From contig JALIZF010001542.1 in the NCBI GenBank assembly GCA_029948255.1, forward strand, positions 62,001-126,000: a stretch of DNA of 64,000 nt. The letters are read 5' to 3'. The translations under genes were made by a program, and so were the position numbers. Of this stretch, positions 56,801 to 64,000 are shown one piece after another. The notes under the pieces were generated by a model. It was given only the letters and a program-made list of their open reading frames with translations. It ran no database searches and was not told the DNA's origin. The DNA is from Telmatactis stephensoni (taxonomy: Eukaryota; Cnidaria; Anthozoa; Actiniaria; Isophelliidae). Position 1 is the stretch's first letter. Each line of letters opens with the position of its first letter.

Positions 56801-58807
56801 AAATAGATGCGCAGATATCAATATGTATTGAGAACAACAGTTACACCACTCGACATCGTCTCGTGGCGTACTTTTGTTCTTCACATTTTGAAATCATCTG
56901 TGCATCTATTATTTATTCATTTTATTGCTTTGTTTCCGGGAGTGCCAAATTAGGAGCTACACACCTTCCCCTTGGCTTTTTTTAAATATTTAAACTGCAT
57001 CATTGCATCGATATGAAAGGCATGTCTATTCTACACATGTGGAACATCACGTCTAATACTGAAATTGGATGAACTAAGATGTGTTACTACCAAACCTCAC
57101 TTTTGTACTCCCTTCTTAAGGGGTGTTTCCATGGCACTAGGATCATCCTAGCACTAGGATCATCCTACCTCCTATACATTTACTGCATTCTGTTTACATG
57201 GAAATTTGTGTCTTCACTTGGGTACTAGGATAATCCTACTGAACACAATGCAGTAAATGTATAGCAGGTAGGATGATTCGCCTGCTAGAATGATCCTAGT
57301 GCTAGGATGATCCTAGTGTCATGTAAACACCCCCTAAAAAGTAACTGTACTTTGGCGAGATCAGAAGTACTGAAAACAAATTCTTCTTTGAAGAAATAAT
57401 GTCAAAATATCTCATAAACAATGCTTTTTGTTGTACTATTTCATTTTCTGTTTTTATATGAGAAAATTTTCTTTTATAAAGAAGTATATCTACGGAAGTA
57501 ATAAATACTGTGCCATGTCGATTGAATCGAAATATTTTAGGTGTGGCGTACACGCGTCCGACTAATTTGTAAACGATTTATGATAATATATATACTTCAG
57601 TAGATGTAGCCTGTTTTGATCTCTTTCAATTCCTTAAAGAGCAAAAGGATGCTTATTTATTTCAATTTTATTTCAAGACTCACCCGAGGTGGGTGTAGAA
57701 TACAGCACGAGGTTCCCTACAAAGGTTTCAGACACTCATGGATGGCTGTTTCTCAGAATGGTAGCGCAGAACAACCAAGAAAACTATTTTCTTTGAATTT
57801 GATCTGAGCCATTTTTCGTCACGGGTATTATCGATTGGAGACTCAGCTGTGTTCCATTTTTCGCAGGCGCAAGAGAAAAGAAACGCTGACAATGCTATGT
57901 CTACGTATAGCATTCAGCCGTGCCATAAAACTCGGATGAAGCCTTCGCCATTCATGTGTTAACCAGCATCGACTTCGTCTTATTGCGTACTTTTTTGTTT
58001 TCACAACATTATGACGTCATCTGTGCATCTATTAGAGTACAGACGCACGGAGAATGGAATGTATTTGTTAAGTACATCACGTCATACATGGTCCGACTAT
58101 CACATATTTGCTACCCACTATTCGACTTTATGGTTGCTCAATCGGACAAATTAACGTTTTTTCTTCAGGCTGTTGCAGACGTTATTCAGCCGATTACAGG
58201 CGAGGTAAGTTTAGAAATAAAACAAATGCTGGTCAAGCAGATGAAATCGAGAGATTCTTTATTAATTACAGTACAGTACAGTACAGTACAGTACAGTACA
58301 GTACAGTACAATGGTACAATGAACAAAAACTATAAAACTATATAAAACTAAAATTGTAAAACTGTAAATTATAAAACGTATTTATTAACATATCGTTGTT
58401 TTTCTGTCCTAGCGAGAAACTACCAATGTTTTTTACTATACATTTGAAAGTGAAAACGATATTCCTTCAGTTGCTCCCAGGACTTATGCAGGTAACTATC
58501 ACCGCCCATGCATTGTTATTCTATAGAGCACGCTCCAAAGCCAATCAGTGTGCGCGAATAGTTTTAACCAATTTTTAGCTTTTAAGTTATTTGTTAGGGC
58601 CAGTACCTTTATTTATTTAAGTTAGTTATTACTTCTATATTCATTTATTTATTTTATTTGTAATTCATGGATACAATAAAAATTGTTGTTGCTGTTGTTG
58701 TCATATGTATTTTGTCATCGCGTGTTACCATTTCTTTACCAGAAACCATGCGATATTTGGAGGGGAAAAGACGCTACGAAAAGAAGAACCCATCAAGAAT
58801 TGATTGA
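44821..58807 (+). CDS. ACOT9: Acyl-CoA thioesterase 9, mitochondrial (ACOT9), tandem copy B, 17 exons
   Basis: Exons: 44821-44879, 46509-46557, 49010-49174, 50143-50180, 50518-50610, 51237-51281, 52483-52538, 53352-53425, 53574-53641, 53801-53909, 54430-54523, 55277-55362, 56083-56170, 56280-56324, 58169-58204, 58413-58491, 58743-58807 (TGA). Exon lengths equal copy A except exon 3 (+3) and exon 17 (+3). All frames are open, with 396 aa from exon 2. Exon 1 (MAAARTCQHFQKLLKSLSK) differs from copy A by two compensating 9-bp indels, which supports it as coding. As in copy A its phase does not join exon 2 directly. Differences include QRNTHNKVFGGYLLDKAFKL in exon 12, PVFRSMDDVWFRKSVEM in exon 13 and YTFESENDIPSVAPRTYA in exon 16. 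Both copies keep the hotdog features, so both may be active matrix thioesterases with shifted substrate use. Recent in-tandem paralog; copy B lacks the SAT-linked promoter half. Confidence 0.93.
44996..46212. mobile_element. 1217-bp palindrome with 482-bp arms, MULE-like, intron 1 of ACOT9 copy B
   Basis: Left arm 44996-45477 and right arm 45731-46212 are inverse with about one mismatch seen. The loop is 253 bp. atatttttt flanks both ends (44987-44995, 46213-46221), a 9-bp duplication. Copy A keeps the unoccupied site (ctatattttttgaaag, about 12338). The subterminal motif actccgtgtccggcagtcga repeats at least nine times in both orientations. No coding frame. Long TIRs plus a 9-bp duplication suggest a Mutator-like non-autonomous element. 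Confidence 0.85.
46661..47246. repeat. 293-bp tandem duplication, each unit with a 110-bp hairpin
   Basis: Two near-identical units starting aatgtataaagaacgagaga at 46661 and 46954. Each contains gcgtgttatatcggtggata facing tagacccgatataacacgct. Intron 2 of copy B. Confidence 0.9.
47436..47570. mobile_element. Small MITE (gtagattt family), copy 3
   Basis: Contains tatgactgtgaaaacaccat, cagcgggaattttgaatctt and cacactcatgcaaaaactg, matching copies in the SAT introns. Intron 2 of copy B. Confidence 0.55.
47964..48098. mobile_element. Hairpin MITE, intron 2 of ACOT9 copy B
   Basis: ggaaataatatggttacgag faces ctcgtgcaat-type arms ending accatattatttcc. Inner arms are gtgagttttcaaagag and ctctttgaaaactcac. 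Confidence 0.75.
49533..49661. mobile_element. 129-bp foldback MITE, short relative of 29375-29797
   Basis: Left cagaccacttgcactaacag continuing gtcatgtgaccctat; right is the inverse with tgacctgttagtgcattagt and ggtctg. Intron 3 of copy B. Confidence 0.8.
49690..50065. mobile_element. Diverged third copy of the gggacgac MITE family
   Basis: Shares gagtaaatgacgtcatttac, ttgtctcatttgaatgta and gagtttcaagtcattttca-like segments with 40786-41082. The ends have decayed. Confidence 0.55.
51487..52105. repeat. Tetranucleotide (gact)n microsatellite, about 600 bp, intron 6 of ACOT9 copy B
   Basis: Mostly perfect gactgact runs with interspersed gatgact and cagactgat variants. The serine/glutamine/valine frames of up to 260 codons are artefacts. 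The equivalent intron of copy A (25440-26170) has only a degenerate gatggac/gactg-rich tract. Confidence 0.97.
52592..52835. mobile_element. Dimeric small MITE (gtagattt family), copies 4 and 5
   Basis: Two units facing each other (gtagattttataggaatgaa...gatatgaaaactgc and gagtgtgaaatggactgtg...catacaaaatctac). Intron 7 of copy B. Confidence 0.65.
54151..54370. mobile_element. 220-bp MITE with TA duplication, intron 10 of ACOT9 copy B
   Basis: Left agaccatttcaccggttctt and right gagaaccgtgaaatggtc are inverse for about 45 bp (through gttcaacc and ctcaaca). TA flanks both ends. Copy A intron 10 lacks it. Confidence 0.8.
54610..54860. repeat. Polypurine (ggaa/gagg)n tract, intron 11 of ACOT9 copy B
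   Basis: A/G-rich throughout with ggaagggaggg modules. Homologous in position to 36541-36835 of copy A. Confidence 0.85.
55633..55815. mobile_element. 183-bp MITE with TAGCCTGCGTAGC ends, intron 12 of ACOT9 copy B
   Basis: Left tagcctgcgtagctggcggt and right accgccagctgtgcaggcta are inverse. G-rich and C-rich arms meet at ggtggtttctc. Related to 3414-3671 and to the ends of 16857-19545. Confidence 0.8.
56474..56605. repeat. About 30-bp tandem repeat (cacgctatgcagcatcac)
   Basis: Four units of cacgctatgcagcatcacgt followed by cattacgtgt with variants. Intron 14 of copy B. Confidence 0.9.
57120..57334. mobile_element. 215-bp PIF/Harbinger-like MITE, intron 14 of ACOT9 copy B
   Basis: Left ggggtgtttccatggcacta and right tagtgtcatgtaaacacccc are inverse. 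TAA flanks both ends (57117-57119, 57335-57337). The inner parts repeat actaggatcatcctag several times. Same termini as the 4.1-kb element at 12530-16646. Confidence 0.85.
57458..57965 (-). repeat. Inverted copy of the ACOT9 3' flank inside intron 14 of copy B
   Basis: About 500 bp that reads, on the minus strand, like 58915-59602 (ggttaacacatgaatggtga, gaaatgcattataactgaat-type, ctcatggatg, cctttgtagggaacctcgtg) with scattered changes and indels. The A-side flank (39170-39470) is the third copy. On this strand a frame of about 50 codons (TRGGCRIQHEVPYKGFRHSW) is shared by two copies. Confidence 0.75.
58265..58314. repeat. (gtaca)n microsatellite, intron 15 of ACOT9 copy B
   Basis: Nine or so agtac/gtaca steps. 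In copy A the same place (38731-38765) has only gcaatacaatgc-type imperfect steps. Confidence 0.9.
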
Positions 58808-60648
58808 TATTATTAATGAAGTATTCACCAATCAGAACGGCCATTTCTGGTCACGTGTATAAGCAGTAGGTGTGGCTGATCTACGCGAAGAAGCACACGT
58901 GGTTCTTTGTCTGGTTAACACATGAATGGTGAAGACCTACTTCTGCACAGCGGGTGATACGAAGTCTTCATCCCAGCTTTATTGCACCACTGAATGCCAT
59001 ACGCAGATATAGCAATTTCAGCGTTCCTTTTTTCTTTCGCCTGCAAGAAATGCATTATAACTGAATCTCCAATCGATTATACTTGTGTCGAAAGACGGCT
59101 CAAGTGACATTTAAAGAAAATGTTTTCTTGTTTGTTGGAAAGTGGATTACCACTAACCCAGGGTTAAATCTAAAGAAAACCAGTACCGTAGATTTTAAGC
59201 CTGGATTAGTGCGCTAACCCGCTTTTGAACGACTTAGACCAAATAGACTAGCATCGGCACCATCTTCGCTACCATTCTGACAAAACCGCCATGGATGCAT
59301 CCATGAGTGTCTGAAACCTTTGTAGGGAACCTCGTGCTGTATTCTACACCCTCCTCGGGTGAATCTTGAAATAAAGTGAAATGAGGTAAACATTCTTTCG
59401 CTTACCAAGGAAAGAGAAAAAACGACGGCTATTTCCTCGAGCAGGCTACATTTATTGAAGTTTATATATTATCGTAAATCGTTTTAGCACATCAAGCGAA
59501 CGGTATGTACGTCACGCCTAAATTTTTTCGACTCAATCGATATGGCACAGTATTTATCACTTTCGTAGATATACCTCTTTATAAAAGAGAATTTTCTCAT
59601 GTAAAGAAAGAAAGTGAATTAGTCTAACAAAAAAACATTATGTATGAGATTTTGACACTATTTCTTCATAGAAGGATTTGTCTTTTAAGACTTAAAAGTT
59701 CTTCTGATATTGCAAAAGTACAGAAAGTTAAGTTTAGAAGAAATTACAAATGTTAGAAGGCTAGGTATTACACGTTGTGACAGTTCTATTCGGTATATAG
59801 AAAAGATACGCTTTAAATAATGACGCAATTTCATCTTTGTTTTAAGAGAACACAAATAATTAAAACTAATAAAAAGAAAAAATAATATGCAGTCTAAATA
59901 TTAAAAACGCCAAGGGGATGAGGAGAAGGCATCCCCCAGAAGTAAAGCAATAAAATGAACAAATGATTGAAAACTTGGAAAAATGAACTAAATTTTGTGA
60001 GGATTCTTTGAAGACATCCAAAGAAGCTGAGACATCGAATCGACGTCTTACGTAAAGGATATGAATATCGGACCCCTTAAGAAACATATATTAATTTAAT
60101 CAGACAGACCGGTATCTAATTAATTTCTTTCGACAATGTGGAACTAATAACTAATAAACTAATAACTTAATAATATTAAGACGACGGCGGTATTGGCCGC
60201 ATACAATGACCAGTTTGCACAATAGCCCCATGTGAACTTGCGCAAGAAACTGTTTTGGAAGCATTAATATGAAAATCGTGTCCGAAATGAATGAATGAAT
60301 CGATAAATGCCCTTACATGCGGCACTTCAATTGAAAGAAATACGCTGGTTGATGAATAATTTTTCTGCATCGATCCTCTTGAATTTTTGAATCTTTTTTC
60401 CCCTTTTGTCTGAAATCTCCCATCACTTTTCTAATGGTCATAATCAAAAAATCAATATCAAATAAAACAATGATAAAAAAATCTCACAGCGAAGAGAAAA
60501 ATAGGAAGAAAACAAAAAACAAAACAAAAACAAAAAAAGAAAGAAAAGAAAGAAAGAAAGAAAAGAAAAAATTATTTAATCGAAAACATATTATAAATTG
60601 AAACCAGCTTTTTTGTTATTTTTATTTTCAATTAAAATTTCATTTCCA

Positions 60649-60746
60649 GGGGCCCCTTTCTCAAAACACCCGGACCCGTTCACTTATTCAATTTATTTAG
60701 GTCAACGGGTCCGTAAAGTTATCGGGTCTTTTGAGAAAAGGGCCCC
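60649..60746. mobile_element. 98-bp hairpin MITE (ggggccc)
   Basis: Left ggggcccctttctcaaaaca and right cttttgagaaaagggcccc are inverse, with a second pair acccggacccgtt and aacgggtccgt inside. Confidence 0.75.
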
Positions 60747-60849
60747 AGGTCAAGTTAAAAAAAAAACATGCTTATTGTTTGTCTACTTGTTTATTTGTTT
60801 TTCACTTCGATTCACGCATCCGCTGTTCAAAGTCATTAAATATTCATTT

Positions 60850-61039
60850 TCCGAGGATCATTTGTGCGTAGGGAATCACTGGGATCATTTCTACGGCGGG
60901 GCATTGCCGCGGTGCGGTGGGGACCATAGATTAAGCATGCGCAGAAACACCTGTCAACTTTTTCAGTGTCTGGTACCCAGGGTACAGACGGAAGTAAATG
61001 TGTCACGCAAGCTATCGTACTTCGTTCTGTCTGCTCCAC
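60850..61039 (+). promoter_or_regulatory. Probable NPL promoter, split from the gene by a palindrome
   Basis: The sequence up to gacaa at 61044 continues after the palindrome at gacaagtcatgg (62249), so this was the original upstream DNA of NPL. It is more GC-rich than its surroundings and holds gcatgcgca (60935-60943), which resembles half of an NRF-1 site. No TATA box is obvious. Confidence 0.5.
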
Positions 61040-61044
61040 GACAA

Positions 61045-62248
61045 GCACAGGCGGACCATCCTCTCAGTTTGTGGTTTGGGCTTCCTGTGTCAGGGTCGAA
61101 TGGCCGTTGGTTTCAAACAAGCTGAAATGTAGTGCTTTTCACTGGCGATTTTACTTGATTGCTCTACATCTTGAAATTCAAAATATTGTGTCAAAGTAAA
61201 CTTCAGTCCTTATATTTATCAGATATGAATTTTGTTTTGTCGTCCGATGAGTTTTAAGAGAGTTATTAGAGGGAGGCGTACGCTCACTAGTGCAGAAGAA
61301 AAATCACAAGGCAGGCAGCTTCGGCCGAGCGAAACGTCACTCGCGCCTACATTCCCCACAAAATCTCCCCGAAAAAAATATCCCTCGCCATTTAGACCCG
61401 GCAGTATTCAAGAATGATAACCCACGAATACCCTGATCGAGTCTCGTTGGATTCCGTTGGGTAAAAGTGCACAAAAATTGGTCCCGAACTCCGTTGATAG
61501 CCATTCATACTATGATCTGACCACTGTGCTGTCCTCTCGGCATCCCAAGAATGCAAAAAGTCACGAAATCTCTATTTATCTTAGATAAATTATATAACAT
61601 ATTAGATTTACAGAGTTATATAAATGTTGTTTACAATAAAAAACGTTATTTCAGAAATGAATTTTACTGTGAATGATCTAAAAAGCCTGTTATATTATGA
61701 GAAAACGATACAATACAGTTGAGATTTCGTGACTTTTTGCATTCTTGGGATGCCGAGAGGACAGCACAGTGGTCAGATCATAGTATGAATGGCTATCAAC
61801 GGAGTTCGGGACCAATTTTTGTGCACTTTTACCCAACGGAATCCAACGAGACTCGATCAGGGTATTCGTGGGTTATCATTCTTGAATACTGCCGGGTCTA
61901 AATGGCGAGGGATATTTTTTTCGGGGAGATTTTGTGGGGAATGTAGGCGCGAGTGACGTTTCGCTCGGCCGAAGCTGCCTGCCTTGTGATTTTTCTTCTG
62001 CACTAGTGAGCGTACGCCTCCCTCTAATAACTCTCTTAAAACTCATCGGACGACAAAACAAAATTCATATCTGATAAATATAAGGACTGAAGTTTACTTT
62101 GACACAATATTTTGAATTTCAAGATGTAGAGCAATCAAGTAAAATCGCCAGTGAAAAGCACTACATTTCAGCTTGTTTGAAACCAACGGCCATTCGACCC
62201 TGACACAGGAAGCCCAAACCACAAACTGAGAGGATGGTCCGCCTGTGC
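61045..62248. mobile_element. 1204-bp palindrome with 528-bp arms, inserted 8 bp before the NPL ATG
   Basis: Left arm 61045-61572 and right arm 61721-62248 are inverse without any mismatch that I can see; the spacer is 148 bp and AT-rich. gacaa occurs directly outside both ends (61040-61044, 62249-62253), as a 5-bp target duplication. Each arm carries a small frame starting MSFKRVIRGRRTLTSAEEKS, identical in both orientations, with no known domain. Could be a young foldback transposon or, less likely, an assembly artefact. Confidence 0.75.
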
Positions 62249-62256
62249 GACAAGTC

Positions 62257-63965
62257 ATGGCGAATTTGCAGGTTTGTGCCGTTCGTATTCTTCAGCATTG
62301 TACACCCATATCACAACTTTACGTTTATTAATCTTACTGAATAATCTGTAGCTGGTTTTGTTGTTGTTGTGTAGATTGAAGGAATAATTGTAGCGCCCTT
62401 CACTCCACTAGTCAATGGGTAAGTTTATGTAAATTTTACATCGGCTACCAGCGGGACTTCGTATTTCAGTTCCTTGCTTTGGCTAAACAACCGTCACTAA
62501 ACTCTTTGCTTTCGAGTGATGGCACTTAATCCGTGAAATAGGTATTAGTCTAACAGACATTAGTAGACACTATTTCCATTGTTTTCTTTTGTTTTGATTA
62601 GACTATTAGACACTGACTTTTAGATCTTGTTTCACGGATTAAGTGCCATCACTCTATAGAAACTTAATATAAATAGAACGCGCTGACACGTAACCAATTG
62701 TCATCAAGAGACCATTGGCATAATACTGAACTCTAAATAAATATATTTACTGAAGTAAGACGGGACGATTATTCGCGCAACGCTATGTTGATGCGGCGTG
62801 ACATACAACATGGAACAATTTTTCTGTCGCACGTTATGAGGTTTTGATTTGAACACAATAACTAATAACCTAATGCGAGAAAAATCGTCGTTGCAAATCG
62901 TCTCTTGCAACATCACTTTAGCTCCTTCTTCACTTCCAAGCTAGATTCTTTAATGATGGAGTGAGATTAAAACCAGCTGCGAATTAAGCTATAGTTATCT
63001 CTGTATTTGCACTCAATTAACTCATCGTATTGCAAGTGTTATAAATTGTCACGCACTCGAATTGATGTTTTAGAAGACTGCCGTGATTGGGCAACCAGAA
63101 ATTATTCACAAAACCTGAAATGCAACAGCATTGTTGATGCCTTTGTTGACTATTTACAGGGAAGTCAATTTTGATGTCATTCCTGAGTATGTGGAACATC
63201 TGATCAAAGAAAGGGTTGATGGTGCTTATGGTTAGTCCATTTTTTGTTGTTTTTATTCACTTTGTATTTCTCACTAATACAGTCAGGCAGGAGTCATTTG
63301 TCATTTAATCATGCATTCATGCTTTTGTCCATTTTTCCTTCCATCCATCCCTCCCTCCCTCCCTCCCTCCCTCCCTCCCTCCCTCCCTCCCTCCCTCCCT
63401 CCCTCCCTCCATTCATCCATCCATCCCTCCATCCATCCCTCCATCCTTCATCCATTATTCATTCAATCAATCAGTCAGTCAGTTGATCAGTATAATACTG
63501 TAGTATATACAATAACTGCACTGGCCATTCAGTTGGAGGTTTATATATCTGCTGTTATGCCTTTGGCACTTTCCACAGTAAATGGTACATCTGGTGAGGG
63601 CTTTTTATGTTCTGTTGATGAGAGGAAGAAATTAGCTGAAAAGTGGTGGAACTCAGGAAAAAATAAGTAAGTAGCATTGAGATGAATATAGTATAAGCTA
63701 TCCCACTGCTAGTATGTAGCTATAGCCTTTAAATGAGCTTGTAATCTCACCAATGAGTGTTGTAGATCAGTGAATGGTGAGGATATCTGCTTGGAGACCA
63801 GTAGACCATGGGTTCAAAATCCACTAAAGCTCAAGAATGTTTTATAGGTTCATGCAGATGTTCAAATATTTTGTTTGATGTTCCTCTGTTTTTCTTACAC
63901 CACATAGGCTGAAGTATATCATCATTCATGTTGGTGCCGAATCCATTAGAGAGACACAAGAACTG
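62257..63965 (+). CDS. NPL: N-acetylneuraminate lyase (sialic acid aldolase), 5' part
   Basis: Exons in window: 62257-62271 (MANLQ), 62375-62418, 63160-63230, 63579-63666, 63908-63965; phases 0, 2, 1, 2, 0. The gene continues past the right edge. Product so far: EGIIVAPFTPLVNG (first barrel strand), EVNFDVIPEYVEHLIKER (first helix), VNGTSGEGFLCSVDER (the GT[ST]GE pyruvate-carboxylate motif of the DHDPS/NAL family), KLAEKWWNSGKNK, KYIIIHVGAESIRETQEL. These line up with vertebrate NPL. The Schiff-base lysine lies downstream of the window. Known reaction: reversible cleavage of N-acetylneuraminate to N-acetylmannosamine and pyruvate in the cytosol. A 1.2-kb palindrome separates it from its probable promoter, which would put a huge hairpin in the 5' UTR if transcribed from there. 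Confidence 0.92.
62514..62658. mobile_element. 145-bp hairpin MITE, intron 2 of NPL
   Basis: gagtgatggcacttaatccg faces cggattaagtgccatcactc; inner arms are attagtctaacagac and gattagactattagac. Confidence 0.8.
63339..63482. repeat. (ctcc/catc)n microsatellite, intron 3 of NPL
   Basis: ccatccat, then about 15 ccctccct steps, then catc and tcaatcagt variants. Proline/serine/leucine frames over it are artefacts. Confidence 0.95.
63755..63832 (+). repeat. Degenerate tRNA-like sequence, intron 4 of NPL
   Basis: tgtagatcagtgaatggtga resembles a box A region and gggttcaaaatccac a mutated box B about 50 bp later, normal tRNA spacing. Stems are poor, so it is probably a SINE head relic rather than a working tRNA gene. 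Confidence 0.35.
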
Positions 63966-64000
63966 GTCAGTCATAAGCAGTATATGTTAGGGTGGTAAAT

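Larger units (their letters stand above)
58808..61039. other. Intergenic region between ACOT9 copy B and NPL
   Basis: 58915-59602 is the duplicated 3' flank also seen at 39170-40450. 60001-60060 matches 44060-44120, marking the right side of the duplication unit. 60470-60590 is A-rich. No gene was recognised; the minus-strand frame at 59866-60087 has no family resemblance. Confidence 0.6.

Noticed and set aside
61232..61417. 56-61 codon frame in each arm of the NPL palindrome
   Set aside because: Identical in both arms because the arms are inverse copies; no domain, no splice support and a stop soon after.
63755..63832. Functional tRNA gene
   Set aside because: Box-like sequences are present but the acceptor and anticodon stems do not pair well.

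Overview
This is nuclear DNA from an animal, most likely an anthozoan cnidarian (a coral or sea anemone type genome). The reasons are short spliced exons with GT-AG introns, metazoan gene families, an AT-rich background, very many small inverted-repeat transposons (MITEs) and tRNA-derived SINEs. No species can be named from the sequence alone. I see no prokaryotic feature.

Layout. 1-2.1 kb: a 25-bp minisatellite and AT-rich spacer. 2.1-5.4 kb (+): an intact C2H2 zinc-finger gene with about 11 fingers in three exons, followed by a 2.4-kb trail of decayed copies of its last finger, interrupted by a SINE and MITEs. 8.9-11.8 kb (-): a five-exon spermidine/spermine (or thialysine) N-acetyltransferase of 171 aa. 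It lies head-to-head, with 125 bp between start codons, with the first of two tandem copies of mitochondrial acyl-CoA thioesterase 9. ACOT9 copy A covers 12.0-39.1 kb (+) and copy B covers 44.8-58.8 kb (+). Their 17 exons match one for one and all reading frames are open, but the introns have diverged through insertions. 61.0-64 kb (+): promoter and first five exons of N-acetylneuraminate lyase (NPL), which runs off the right edge.

Comparing the two ACOT9 copies gives natural empty sites that date and delimit insertions. Copy A intron 1 gained a 4.1-kb PIF/Harbinger-like element and a 2.7-kb element carrying a broken RecQ-type helicase. Copy A intron 7 gained about 6 kb holding two antisense genes. 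One of them encodes a complete 158-aa CIDE-N domain protein and sits exactly between 3-bp-duplication-flanked terminal inverted repeats. Copy B intron 1 gained a 1.2-kb palindrome with 482-bp arms and a 9-bp duplication (MULE-like). A second palindrome, with 528-bp arms in which I saw no mismatch, is inserted 8 bp upstream of the NPL start codon.

The genes are unrelated metabolic or regulatory genes (polyamine acetylation, acyl-CoA hydrolysis, sialic acid breakdown, zinc-finger DNA binding) and I see no single shared pathway. The strongest candidates for something undescribed are the transposon-bounded CIDE-N gene and the long palindromes.
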